From Pseudomonas libanensis (lineage in GTDB: Bacteria > Pseudomonadota > Gammaproteobacteria > Pseudomonadales > Pseudomonadaceae): a stretch of 64,000 nt of DNA. The translations under genes were made by a program, and so were the position numbers. Positions 32,503 through 40,795 of the stretch are shown piece by piece (position 1 is the first letter of the stretch; each line of letters starts with the position of its first letter). The notes beneath the pieces were generated by a model. That model did not search any database and was not told the origin of the DNA. It was given only the letters and a program-made list of their open reading frames with translations. The DNA is taken from positions 46,179-110,178 of the forward strand of contig NZ_JYLH01000018.1 of the NCBI RefSeq assembly GCF_001439685.1. Reading direction: 5' to 3'.

Positions 32503-34425
32503 ATGCCAACTATTACTCTTCCCGATGGCAGTCAACGTTCATTCGATCACGCGGTTTCCGTCGCCGAGGTCGCCGCATCCATTGGTGCCGGCCTGGCCAA
32601 GGCCACCGTGGCCGGCAAGGTCGACGGCAAGCTGGTTGACGCCAGCGACCTGATCACCAGCGACGCCAGCCTGCAAATCATCACGCCCAAGGACCAAGAG
32701 GGGCTGGAGATCATTCGCCACTCTTGTGCACACCTGATTGGTCATGCAGTGAAGCAGCTGTATCCGACCGCCAAGATGGTGATTGGCCCGGTTATCGAAG
32801 AAGGCTTCTATTACGATATCGCCTACGAGCGTCCCTTCACCCCGGACGACCTGGCGGCCATCGAGCAGCGCATGCACGCGCTGATCGAAAAAGACTATGA
32901 CGTCATCAAGAAGGTCACCCCGCGTGCCGAAGTGATCGACGTGTTCACCGCGCGTGGCGAAGACTACAAGCTGCGCCTGGTCGAAGACATGCCGGACGAG
33001 CAGGCCATGGGCCTGTATTACCACGAAGAATACGTCGACATGTGCCGCGGCCCGCACGTGCCGAATACGCGCTTCCTGAAATCGTTCAAGCTGACCAAGC
33101 TGTCCGGTGCCTACTGGCGCGGCGATGCAAAGAACGAACAACTGCAACGGATCTACGGCACGGCCTGGGCTGACAAGAAGCAGTTGGCCGCCTATATCCA
33201 GCGCATCGAAGAAGCCGAAAAGCGCGACCACCGCAAGATCGGCAAGCGCCTGAACCTGTTCCACCTCCAGGAAGAAGCGCCGGGCATGGTGTTCTGGCAC
33301 CCGAACGGCTGGACCCTGTACCAGGTGCTCGAGCAGTACATGCGCAAGGTTCAGCGCGAAAATGGTTACCTGGAGATCAAGACCCCGCAGGTCGTTGATC
33401 GCAGCCTGTGGGAGAAATCCGGGCACTGGGCCAACTACGCCGACAACATGTTCACCACCCAGTCGGAAAACCGCGACTACGCCATCAAGCCAATGAACTG
33501 CCCATGCCACGTGCAGGTGTTCAACCAGGGCTTGAAGAGCTACCGTGAGCTGCCGATGCGCCTGGCCGAATTCGGTGCCTGCCACCGTAACGAGCCATCG
33601 GGTGCGCTGCACGGCATCATGCGCGTGCGTGGCTTTACCCAGGACGACGCCCACATCTTCTGCACCGAAGAGCAGATGCAGGCCGAATCCGCCGCGTTCA
33701 TCAAGCTGACCATGGATGTTTATCGCGACTTCGGCTTTACCGAAGTCGAGATGAAACTGTCCACTCGTCCGGAAAAACGCGTCGGTTCCGACGAGCTGTG
33801 GGACCGCGCCGAAGCGGCACTGGCCGCAGCGCTGGACAGTGCGGGGCTTGCGTACGACCTGCAACCGGGGGAGGGCGCATTCTACGGTCCGAAGATCGAG
33901 TTCTCGCTGAAAGATTGCCTTGGCCGCGTCTGGCAGTGTGGTACCCTGCAGCTCGATTTTAACCTGCCGATCCGTCTGGGAGCCGAATACGTCTCCGAAG
34001 ACAACAGCCGTAAGCACCCGGTCATGCTGCACCGGGCGATCCTCGGCTCGTTCGAGCGGTTCGTCGGTATCCTGATCGAGCACTACGAGGGCGCGTTCCC
34101 TGCGTGGTTGGCTCCGACTCAGGCAGTGATCATGAATATCACTGATAAACAGGCAGATTTTGCCGCTGAAGTTGAAAAAACTCTCAATGAAAGCGGATTT
34201 CGTGCCAAGTCCGACTTGAGAAATGAAAAGATCGGCTTTAAAATCCGCGAGCATACTTTGCTCAAGGTTCCCTATCTTTTGGTTATCGGAGATCGGGAAG
34301 TCGAGATGCAGACTGTCGCTGTGCGTACTCGTGAAGGTGCTGACCTGGGCTCGATGCCCGTCGCCCAGTTCGCTGAGTTCCTCGCGCAAGCGGTTTCCCG
34401 GCGTGGTCGCCCAGATTCGGAGTAA
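32503..34425 (+). CDS. thrS: Threonyl-tRNA synthetase
   Basis: 640 residues from ATG 32503 after AGGAGAGGAGG; the family length is matched exactly. N-terminal TGS domain (PTITLPDGSQRSFDHAVSVA), then the editing domain with HSCAHLIGHAVKQL, and the class II catalytic core (motif 2 FGACHRNEPSGALHGIMRVR, motif 3 MLHRAILGSFERFVGILIEH). The zinc ligands lie in NCPCHVQVF and later His residues. The C-terminal anticodon-binding domain ends VAQFAEFLAQAVSRRG. First gene of the translation operon; likely autoregulated by the leader hairpin. Confidence 0.97.
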   Translation: MPTITLPDGSQRSFDHAVSVAEVAASIGAGLAKATVAGKVDGKLVDASDLITSDASLQIITPKDQEGLEIIRHSCAHLIGHAVKQLYPTAKMVIGPVIEEGFYYDIAYERPFTPDDLAAIEQRMHALIEKDYDVIKKVTPRAEVIDVFTARGEDYKLRLVEDMPDEQAMGLYYHEEYVDMCRGPHVPNTRFLKSFKLTKLSGAYWRGDAKNEQLQRIYGTAWADKKQLAAYIQRIEEAEKRDHRKIGKRLNLFHLQEEAPGMVFWHPNGWTLYQVLEQYMRKVQRENGYLEIKTPQVVDRSLWEKSGHWANYADNMFTTQSENRDYAIKPMNCPCHVQVFNQGLKSYRELPMRLAEFGACHRNEPSGALHGIMRVRGFTQDDAHIFCTEEQMQAESAAFIKLTMDVYRDFGFTEVEMKLSTRPEKRVGSDELWDRAEAALAAALDSAGLAYDLQPGEGAFYGPKIEFSLKDCLGRVWQCGTLQLDFNLPIRLGAEYVSEDNSRKHPVMLHRAILGSFERFVGILIEHYEGAFPAWLAPTQAVIMNITDKQADFAAEVEKTLNESGFRAKSDLRNEKIGFKIREHTLLKVPYLLVIGDREVEMQTVAVRTREGADLGSMPVAQFAEFLAQAVSRRGRPDSE

Positions 34426-34430
34426 TTACT

Positions 34431-34976
34431 ATTAAGCGTGAAATGAGACAAGATAAACGAGCTGCACCGAAAGCCCCGATCAACGAGAATATCTCGGCAC
34501 GCGAGGTTCGGTTAATTGGGGCTGAGGGTGAGCAGCTTGGGATTGTGTCAATTGAAGACGCGCTTCTTAAGGCTGAAGAAGCCAAGCTCGATTTGGTGGA
34601 AATTTCCGCCGATGCTGTACCGCCTGTCTGCAAGCTGATGGACTACGGCAAATCGATCTTCGAGAAGAAGAAGCAGGTTGCCGCAGCCAAGAAAAACCAG
34701 AAGCAGATCCAGGTTAAAGAAATCAAGTTTCGTCCAGGGACGGAGGAAGGGGATTACCAGGTAAAACTGCGCAACCTGGTACGTTTCCTGAGTGATGGGG
34801 ACAGGGCCAAGGTATCCTTGCGATTCCGCGGCCGTGAGATGGCCCACCAGGAGCTGGGGATGGAACTCCTCAAGCGGGTTGAAGCTGACCTGCTCGAGTA
34901 CGGTTCGGTCGAACAGCATCCTAAGATGGAAGGACGCCAGCTGATCATGGTCATCGCCCCGAAAAAGAAGAAGTAA
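34431..34976 (+). CDS. infC: Translation initiation factor IF-3 (AUU start)
   Basis: 181 residues if started at ATT 34431 (ATT AAG CGT GAA ATG). This gives the expected IF-3 N-terminus KREMRQDKRAAPKAPINENI; the first ATG at 34443 would drop four residues. GGAG at 34419-34422, overlapping the thrS end, is 8 bases upstream of ATT and too far for the ATG. An AUU start is the known device by which IF-3 limits its own translation. The protein has an N-terminal domain, a lysine-rich linker (KKKQVAAAKKNQKQI) and the C-terminal 30S-binding domain ending IAPKKKK. Confidence 0.93.
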   Translation: MKREMRQDKRAAPKAPINENISAREVRLIGAEGEQLGIVSIEDALLKAEEAKLDLVEISADAVPPVCKLMDYGKSIFEKKKQVAAAKKNQKQIQVKEIKFRPGTEEGDYQVKLRNLVRFLSDGDRAKVSLRFRGREMAHQELGMELLKRVEADLLEYGSVEQHPKMEGRQLIMVIAPKKKK

Positions 34977-35036
34977 TCAACAGGGCACGGCAGGCCTTCT
35001 GATTATGTTTATCAACTGAATGCGGAGTATCCGAAC

Positions 35037-35231
35037 ATGCCAAAGATGAAGACTAAAAGTGGTGCTGCTAAGCGGTTTCTGAAAACTGCTAACGGTATCA
35101 AGCACAAGCACGCTTTCAAGAGCCACATCCTGACCAAAATGTCGACCAAGCGTAAGCGTCAACTGCGCGGTAGCAGCTTGCTGCATCCGTCTGACGTGGC
35201 AAAAGTCGAGCGCATGCTGCGCCTTCGTTAA
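35037..35231 (+). CDS. rpmI: Ribosomal protein bL35
   Basis: 64 residues, the normal size. The sequence MPKMKTKSGAAKRFLKTANG and RQLRGSSLLHPSDVAKVERM is the conserved L35 pattern, rich in basic residues. It belongs to the 50S subunit. It lies between infC and rplT, the universal order; expression of this part is usually limited by L20 binding to the upstream mRNA. Confidence 0.96.
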   Translation: MPKMKTKSGAAKRFLKTANGIKHKHAFKSHILTKMSTKRKRQLRGSSLLHPSDVAKVERMLRLR

Positions 35232-35261
35232 TTTTTGGATCAAGAATAGAGGAAGTAACTC

Positions 35262-35618
35262 ATGGCTCGTGTAAAGCGTGGCGTCATTGCCCGTAAACGT
35301 CACAAAAAAATTCTGAAACTTGCTAAAGGCTACTACGGCGCACGCTCACGCGTATTCCGTGTTGCCAAGCAAGCGGTAATCAAGGCAGGCCAATACGCCT
35401 ACCGTGACCGTCGTCAGAAAAAACGTCAGTTCCGCGCTCTGTGGATCGCTCGTATCAACGCTGGTGCACGTGTTAACGGTCTGTCCTACAGCCGTTTCAT
35501 CGCTGGCCTGAAAAAAGCGTCCATCGAAATCGACCGTAAGGTTCTGGCTGAACTGGCCGTGAACGAAAAAGCGGTGTTTGCTGCGATTGTCGAGAAAGCT
35601 AAAGCCTCCTTGGCTTAA
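35262..35618 (+). CDS. rplT: Ribosomal protein bL20
   Basis: 118 residues, family length. The start MARVKRGVIARKRHKKILKL, GYYGARSRVFRVAKQAVIKA and FIAGLKKASIEIDRKVLAEL are diagnostic. L20 is an early 23S rRNA assembly protein and, in other gammaproteobacteria, the translational repressor of rpmI-rplT. GAGGAAG precedes the ATG. A long terminator-like hairpin follows before pheS. Confidence 0.97.
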   Translation: MARVKRGVIARKRHKKILKLAKGYYGARSRVFRVAKQAVIKAGQYAYRDRRQKKRQFRALWIARINAGARVNGLSYSRFIAGLKKASIEIDRKVLAELAVNEKAVFAAIVEKAKASLA

Positions 35619-35675
35619 GTACCCCCGACAGTCACCCTGGGCTACTCCTGTGGCCCAAGGTGGTAAACGTCATAA

Positions 35676-35710
35676 ATAGGGGAAGAGCCTTCAAGCTCTT
35701 CCCCTATTTT
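35676..35710 (+). terminator. Terminator/attenuator between rplT and pheS
   Basis: ATAGGGGAAGAGC (35676-35688) and GCTCTTCCCCTAT (35695-35707) form a perfect 13-base stem with a 6-base loop and a following T run. A second hairpin (CACC-TGGGC / GCCCA-GGTG) lies just upstream at 35632-35664. The pair could act as an attenuator for pheST. I see no phenylalanine-rich leader peptide. Confidence 0.8.
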
Positions 35711-35727
35711 GTATCTGGAGTCTGTAC

Positions 35728-36744
35728 ATGGAAAACCTGGACGCGCTCGTCGCCCAAGCCCTCGAGGCTGTGCAAAGCGCTGAAGATGTAAATGCCCTGG
35801 AGCAAATCCGGGTTCACTACCTTGGCAAGAAGGGTGAATTGACTCAGGTGATGAAGACCCTGGGGAATTTGCCGGCTGAAGAGCGCCCGCAAGTCGGTGC
35901 GCTGATCAACGTCGCCAAGGAGCGTGTCACAGAGGTTCTCAATGCGCGCAAGGCGTCGCTCGAGGAGGCCGATCTTGCGGCCAAGCTCGCCGCCGAGTCC
36001 ATTGATGTCACCTTGCCTGGCCGTGGCCAGGCCTCGGGCGGACTGCACCCGATCACCCGGACTCTGGAACGTATCGAACAGTTCTTCACTCACATCGGCT
36101 ACGGCATTGCCGAAGGCCCTGAGGTCGAAGACGACTATCACAACTTCGAGGCGCTCAACATCCCAGGCCATCACCCGGCCCGGTCGATGCACGACACCTT
36201 CTATTTCAATGCGAACATGCTGTTGCGCACCCATACCTCGCCGGTACAGGTCCGCACCATGGAAGCGAACAAGCCGCCGATCCGCATTGTCTGTCCAGGC
36301 CGTGTGTACCGCAGCGACTCGGATATCACCCACTCGCCGATGTTCCACCAGGTCGAAGGCCTGTTGGTGGATCGCGACATCAACTTCGCCGACCTCAAGG
36401 GCACCATCGAAGAATTCCTGCGGGTGTTCTTCGAGAAGGAGCTGGCGGTGCGTTTCCGTCCCTCGTTCTTCCCCTTCACCGAACCATCGGCTGAAGTCGA
36501 CATGGAATGCGTGATGTGCAGCGGCAAAGGCTGCCGCGTGTGCAAGCAGACCGGCTGGCTGGAAGTGATGGGCTGCGGCATGGTCCACCCTAATGTGCTG
36601 CGCATGTCCGGCATTGACCCGGAAGAGTTCTCGGGCTTCGCCTTCGGCATGGGCGTCGAGCGTCTGGCCATGCTGCGTTACGGCGTGAACGACTTGCGTC
36701 TGTTCTTCGACAACGACTTGCGGTTCCTCGCGCAATTTCGCTAG
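35728..36744 (+). CDS. pheS: Phenylalanyl-tRNA synthetase alpha subunit
   Basis: 338 residues. N-terminal coiled coil, then the class II core: HPITRTLERIEQFFTHIGY (motif 1 region), SPVQVRTMEANKPPIRIVCP with GRVYRSDSDITHSPMFHQVE (motif 2), and FAFGMGVERLAMLRYGV (motif 3, ATP site). A cysteine-rich insertion (CVMCSGKGCRVCKQTGW) lies before motif 3. With PheT it forms the alpha2-beta2 enzyme that charges tRNA-Phe. pheT starts 26 bases later. Confidence 0.96.
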   Translation: MENLDALVAQALEAVQSAEDVNALEQIRVHYLGKKGELTQVMKTLGNLPAEERPQVGALINVAKERVTEVLNARKASLEEADLAAKLAAESIDVTLPGRGQASGGLHPITRTLERIEQFFTHIGYGIAEGPEVEDDYHNFEALNIPGHHPARSMHDTFYFNANMLLRTHTSPVQVRTMEANKPPIRIVCPGRVYRSDSDITHSPMFHQVEGLLVDRDINFADLKGTIEEFLRVFFEKELAVRFRPSFFPFTEPSAEVDMECVMCSGKGCRVCKQTGWLEVMGCGMVHPNVLRMSGIDPEEFSGFAFGMGVERLAMLRYGVNDLRLFFDNDLRFLAQFR

Positions 36745-36770
36745 TCGTAACGAATCTTTAGGAGAGCAGG

Positions 36771-39149
36771 ATGAAATTCAGTGAACAATGGCTGCGTGGC
36801 TGGGTAAGCCCGCAGGTAAGTCGCGACGAGCTGGTTGCGCGTCTGTCGATGGCCGGTCTTGAGGTCGATAGCGTTACGCCGGCCGCCGGTGTTTTCAGCG
36901 GTGTGGTGGTGGGCGAGGTGTTGAGCACCGAGCAGCATCCCGATGCCGACAAGTTGCGTGTGTGCCAGGTCAGCAATGGCGCGGAAACTTTCCAGGTCGT
37001 GTGCGGAGCGCCAAATGTGCGTCCGGGCCTGAAGATCCCGTTCGCCATGATCGGTGCCCAACTGCCCGGCGACTTCAAGATCAAGAAGGCCAAGCTGCGT
37101 GGTGTTGAGTCCAACGGCATGCTGTGTTCCCAAGCCGAGTTGCAGGTGGGCGAGGGTAACGATGGCCTGATGGAACTGCCGGCCGAGGCGCCAGTGGGCC
37201 AGGACATTCGTGTCTATTTGGAACTGGAAGACGCCAGCATCGAGGTCGACCTGACCCCGAACCGCGGCGATTGCCTGTCCCTGGCGGGCCTGGCCCGCGA
37301 AGTGGGCGCGCTGTACAACACGCCTGTCACCCGTCCAGTGGTCGCTGCCGTGCCGGCAGTGCACGACGAAGTACGCTCGATTGACGTATTGGCACCAAAC
37401 GCCTGCCCCCGTTACCTGGGGCGTGTGATCCGTAACGTCGACCTGTCCAAGCCAACCCCGCTGTGGATGGTGGAACGTTTGCGTCGCGCTGACGTACGCA
37501 GTATCGACGCTGCCGTCGACATCACCAACTACGTGATGCTGGAGCTGGGCCAGCCGCTGCACGCTTTTGATCTCGCCGAAATCAACGGCGGCATCCGCGT
37601 GCGCATGGCCGAAGAAGGCGAGAAGCTGGTCCTTCTGGATGGTCAGGAAGTCAGCCTGCGCGCCGATACCCTGGTCATCGCTGACCACTCCCGCGCCTTG
37701 GCGGTTGCCGGCGTAATGGGTGGCGAGCACAGCGGTGTGTCCGCGACCACCCGTGACGTATTTCTTGAAAGTGCGTTCTTCGACCAGATCGCCATCGCTG
37801 GCAAGGCACGTTCCTACGGCCTGCACACCGATGCGTCGCACCGCTACGAGCGTGGCGTGGACTGGAAGCTGGCCCGTGAAGCCATGGAGCGCGCCACTGG
37901 CCTGCTGCTGGACATCACTGGCGGCGAGGCCGGCCCGATCAGCGAAACCGTCAACGAACAGTACCTGCCGTCGATTGCGCCAATAACCCTGCGCGCCAAG
38001 AGCGTTGAGCAAATGCTCGGCCTGGTCATCGAGCCGACTGAAATCGAGCAGCTGCTATCGGCCCTCGGCCTGGGTATTTCCTCGAGTGGGGAAGGGCAGT
38101 GGCAGGTTGAAGTACCAAGTCATCGCTTCGATATCAGCCTGGAAGTCGACCTGATCGAAGAGCTGGCGCGTCTGTACGGCTACAACCGCCTGCCGGTTCG
38201 TTACCCGCAAGCGCGCCTGGCGCCACAACCCAAGGCCGAGGCGCGTGCGCACCTGCCAGAGTTGCGTCGCCTGCTGGTAGCTCGTGGCTATCAGGAAGCT
38301 GTGACATACAGCTTCATCGATCCAAAGCAGTTCGAGCTGTTCAACCCGGGTGTTGAGCCACTGTTGCTGGCTAACCCGATCTCCAACGATATGGCTGCCA
38401 TGCGTTCGTCGCTGTGGCCGGGTCTGGTGAAGGCGCTTTCCCACAACTTGAATCGCCAGCAAGACCGCGTGCGCCTGTTCGAAAGCGGCCTGCGTTTCGT
38501 GGGGCAGCTCGATGGTCTTAAGCAGGAACCGATGCTGGCCGGCGTCGTCTGCGGTAGCCGCCTGCCGGAAGGCTGGGCGCAGGATCGCGACGTCGTAGAC
38601 TTCTTCGACGTCAAGGCTGACGTGGAAGCGGTACTGGGCTTTGCCGGTGCGCTGAATGCCTTCACCTTTGTGCCGGGCAGCCACCCAGCATTGCATCCCG
38701 GCCAGACTGCGCGTATCGAGCGCGAAGGTCGCCTGGTGGGCTTCGTCGGTGCAATTCACCCAGAACTGTCGAAAACCCTGGGGCTGGATCGCCCTGTCTT
38801 CGTTTTTGAGCTGGTCCTGGCTGAAGTTGCCACGGGCAAGATGCCTAAATTCAGCGAGTTGTCGCGCTTCCCTGAAGTGCGTCGTGACCTGGCCCTGATC
38901 GCCGACCGTGACGTCGCCGCCACTGCCGTTCTGGATGTAATCCGTGAAAATGCAGGGGAATGGCTGACAGACCTCAGGCTATTTGACGTCTATCAGGGTA
39001 AAGGCATTGATCCGCATAGAAAAAGCCTCGCAGTTGGCTTGACCTGGCAGCATCCATCGCGCACTCTTAATGACGATGAGGTGAATACCACGACGCAAAA
39101 TATCCTCACCTCGCTCGAACAAAGGTTGAACGCCACGTTAAGGAAGTGA
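36771..39149 (+). CDS. pheT: Phenylalanyl-tRNA synthetase beta subunit
   Basis: 792 residues. The N-terminal tRNA-binding OB fold (VVVGEVLSTEQHPDADKLRV) is followed by the B3/B4 editing region (DLTPNRGDCLSLAGLAREVG), B5, a catalytic-like core (YSFIDPKQFELFNPGVEPLL) and the C-terminal anticodon-binding FDX-ACB domain (FPEVRRDLALIADRDVAATA). All expected domains are present and the length is normal. The ihfA start follows after 3 bases, as in other gammaproteobacteria. Confidence 0.96.
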   Translation: MKFSEQWLRGWVSPQVSRDELVARLSMAGLEVDSVTPAAGVFSGVVVGEVLSTEQHPDADKLRVCQVSNGAETFQVVCGAPNVRPGLKIPFAMIGAQLPGDFKIKKAKLRGVESNGMLCSQAELQVGEGNDGLMELPAEAPVGQDIRVYLELEDASIEVDLTPNRGDCLSLAGLAREVGALYNTPVTRPVVAAVPAVHDEVRSIDVLAPNACPRYLGRVIRNVDLSKPTPLWMVERLRRADVRSIDAAVDITNYVMLELGQPLHAFDLAEINGGIRVRMAEEGEKLVLLDGQEVSLRADTLVIADHSRALAVAGVMGGEHSGVSATTRDVFLESAFFDQIAIAGKARSYGLHTDASHRYERGVDWKLAREAMERATGLLLDITGGEAGPISETVNEQYLPSIAPITLRAKSVEQMLGLVIEPTEIEQLLSALGLGISSSGEGQWQVEVPSHRFDISLEVDLIEELARLYGYNRLPVRYPQARLAPQPKAEARAHLPELRRLLVARGYQEAVTYSFIDPKQFELFNPGVEPLLLANPISNDMAAMRSSLWPGLVKALSHNLNRQQDRVRLFESGLRFVGQLDGLKQEPMLAGVVCGSRLPEGWAQDRDVVDFFDVKADVEAVLGFAGALNAFTFVPGSHPALHPGQTARIEREGRLVGFVGAIHPELSKTLGLDRPVFVFELVLAEVATGKMPKFSELSRFPEVRRDLALIADRDVAATAVLDVIRENAGEWLTDLRLFDVYQGKGIDPHRKSLAVGLTWQHPSRTLNDDEVNTTTQNILTSLEQRLNATLRK

Positions 39150-39152
39150 CGT

Positions 39153-39455
39153 ATGGGGGCTTTGACGAAAGCTGAGATGGCGGAACGTCTGTACGAAGAG
39201 TTGGGTCTGAACAAGCGCGAGGCCAAGGAATTGGTCGAGCTGTTTTTTGAAGAGATCCGCCACGCTCTGGAAGACAACGAACAGGTCAAGTTGTCCGGTT
39301 TCGGCAACTTCGACCTGCGAGACAAACGCCAGCGGCCTGGCCGCAATCCAAAAACGGGAGAAGAAATCCCGATCACGGCTCGCCGTGTGGTCACCTTTCG
39401 TCCAGGGCAGAAGTTAAAGGCCCGAGTTGAGGCTTATGCTGGAACCAAGTCATAA
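39153..39455 (+). CDS. ihfA: Integration host factor alpha subunit
   Basis: 100 residues. The start MGALTKAEMAERLYEELGLN and the DNA-bending beta arm GFGNFDLRDKRQRPGRNPKT with EEIPITARRVVTFRPGQKLK are the IHF alpha pattern, including the Pro that intercalates in the minor groove. It acts with IHF beta to bend DNA. It is transcribed with pheST and its 3' end overlaps the MerR-type gene by 20 bases. Confidence 0.96.
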   Translation: MGALTKAEMAERLYEELGLNKREAKELVELFFEEIRHALEDNEQVKLSGFGNFDLRDKRQRPGRNPKTGEEIPITARRVVTFRPGQKLKARVEAYAGTKS

Positions 39456-39792
39456 CGACGAGCTACCCGTCATCCCAGGCAAACGCTACTTCACCATTGG
39501 TGAAGTCAGCGAGCTGTGTGCGGTAAAACCGCACGTACTGCGCTATTGGGAGCAGGAGTTTCCTCAACTCAACCCCGTCAAACGCACCGGGAACCGTCGG
39601 TATTATCAGCGCCAGGATGTGCTGATGATCCGACAGATCCGCGCGTTGCTGTACGACCAGGGGTTTACCATCAGCGGCGCACGCCAGCGTATGTCCGGTG
39701 ATGAAGCCAAAGACGACACCACCCAGTACAAGCAACTGATCCGCCAGATGATCTCCGAACTGGAAGATGTGCTGGTGGTTTTGAAGAAATGA
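39436..39792 (+). CDS. MerR-family transcriptional regulator next to ihfA
   Basis: 118 residues from ATG 39436, inside the ihfA end. The helix-turn-helix reads RYFTIGEVSELCAVKPHVLR followed by YWEQEFPQLNPVKRTGNRRY, the MerR DNA-binding domain with the usual wing. A short C-terminal helix (QLIRQMISELEDVLVVLKK) serves for dimerisation. There is no metal- or drug-binding cysteine set, so it is a 'MerR-like' regulator of the type constantly found after ihfA in pseudomonads. Its targets are unknown. Confidence 0.9.
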   Translation: MLEPSHNDELPVIPGKRYFTIGEVSELCAVKPHVLRYWEQEFPQLNPVKRTGNRRYYQRQDVLMIRQIRALLYDQGFTISGARQRMSGDEAKDDTTQYKQLIRQMISELEDVLVVLKK

Positions 39793-39841
39793 TTCAAGCT
39801 TTAAAAATACTTCCACATTTCAAAAGCTTGCGGTATATTCC

Positions 39842-39866
39842 GGTTCGCTTCGTTAAGAAGCGAACC
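39842..39866 (+). terminator. Palindrome downstream of the pheST-ihfA operon
   Basis: GGTTCGCTTC and GAAGCGAACC, perfect 10-base arms with a GTTAA loop. It lies between the end of the MerR gene and tRNA-Pro and may end the operon or shape the tRNA precursor. There is no T run. A TATATT at 39834-39839 just upstream is a possible -10 box for tRNA-Pro. Confidence 0.5.
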
Positions 39867-39882
39867 CAGTAACACGCCTAGT

Positions 39883-39959
39883 CGGGGCGTAGCGCAGTCC
39901 GGTAGCGCACTAGCATGGGGTGCTAGGGGTCGAGTGTTCGAATCACTCCGTCCCGACCA
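39883..39959 (+). tRNA. tRNA-Pro (anticodon GGG)
   Basis: A complete 77-base cloverleaf with encoded CCA. Acceptor stem CGGGGCG/CGTCCCG, anticodon stem CTAGC/GCTAG around ATGGGGT gives anticodon GGG; T loop TTCGAAT. An integrase remnant lies just downstream, pointing back to the tRNA, so this gene has also been an attachment site. Confidence 0.96.
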
Positions 39960-39986
39960 TATTTCCTGAGTAATATCAGACAGTTG

Positions 39987-40012
39987 AGCCGATCAGATAG
40001 ATCGGCTTTTTT
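39987..40012 (+). terminator. Terminator after tRNA-Pro
   Basis: AGCCGATC and GATCGGCT arms with an AGATA loop followed by TTTTT, 27 bases beyond the tRNA. Confidence 0.8.
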
Positions 40013-40188
40013 GTGCCTGCGCAAAACCCGCACAAACCTCTCCGGTTATTTCGCTGATATTCAGGTCCGGAATTGCCTCGGACCAGATGATTTCCTCGTG
40101 GTCTCGCTGGTAGTTTTTGGTCATACCCTCGCTCGCATGGCCTGCGATTTCTGCCCATTCTTTCCGGCTTTCTTGTACATTCGATGAT
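39993..40188 (-). pseudogene. Phage tyrosine integrase, C-terminal fragment at tRNA-Pro
   Basis: About 64 codons remain: RKEWAEIAGHASEGMTKNYQ, then RDHEEIIWSEAIPDLNISEI to the stop. GHAS and NYQRDH are the last catalytic His and the Tyr nucleophile box of a tyrosine recombinase. Everything upstream, including the Arg boxes, is lost; the open frame extends to 40340 but the upstream residues are not integrase-like. It faces tRNA-Pro. It marks a former integrated element of which little remains. Confidence 0.8.
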
Positions 40189-40385
40189 GCTGCTTGGAAA
40201 GGTCGGTATTGGCTAAACGCCGTCAGGTGTCTCCTTGATAGCGTATCGGCTGGTGAAGCTACCAACCTTACGCCCCAACATTGCCTTCCGATCCCCCGTT
40301 CGTCCAATGCCCGGCACTCACTGCTACAAGCCGACTCCAATGGTTTAAGTGCGTATTTGTCGCGCTTTTACAGCGGAGAGACAGC

Positions 40386-40583
40386 ATGGAAATCAACGAG
40401 AATGCCCCAGGCAATATTTCACAGCAGGCAGTAACGCGCGGCACGGACAATGAGACTGGTCATGATCCAAAGCGCGATGAGGATCATATCCCGCTGCCAC
40501 CTGACGACGAGGCACCCCTCGAGGAAGATATGTCGGACGTGGATGCTGCCGATTCAGTAGCCAGTGAGCATCCTGACAACTGA
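40386..40583 (+). CDS. Small acidic hypothetical protein (65 aa)
   Basis: ATG 40386 follows CGGAGAG. The product is very acidic and proline-rich (IPLPPDDEAPLEEDMSDVDA), probably unstructured, with no signal or membrane span. A hairpin with T run follows. It lies in the remnant region after tRNA-Pro. Its strong acidity might suit a DNA mimic or chaperone-type protein, but nothing shows that. Family not recognised. Confidence 0.55.
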   Translation: MEINENAPGNISQQAVTRGTDNETGHDPKRDEDHIPLPPDDEAPLEEDMSDVDAADSVASEHPDN

Positions 40584-40599
40584 GCATTCAGATCAACGG

Positions 40600-40620
40600 A
40601 CCCGGCCAAGCGCCGGGTTT
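40600..40620 (+). terminator. Terminator of the small acidic protein gene
   Basis: CCCGGC and GCCGGG arms around CAAGC, followed by TTT. Confidence 0.65.
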
Positions 40621-40795
40621 GCCTTGATAGGCCATTGCCTTTTCAGCGTTAGAAGCTGGATAGATCGACGTAGGAGTCAATACCGGGGGCTCGGTTTGCA
40701 TTTAAATGCCAGCGCAAAATAATTACGCTATTGTCGGCATGAGGCCCTTTTCCGAAAGGCCGAGAAGTTAAAGCAACCCAACTGCGGAGACTGAT

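Noticed and set aside
32539..34389. 616-codon open frame opposite thrS
   Set aside because: Antisense of a highly conserved gene, no ribosome binding site and no recognisable product.
35619..35727. pheM-like leader peptide before pheS
   Set aside because: No short phenylalanine-rich frame with a ribosome binding site was found; only hairpins.
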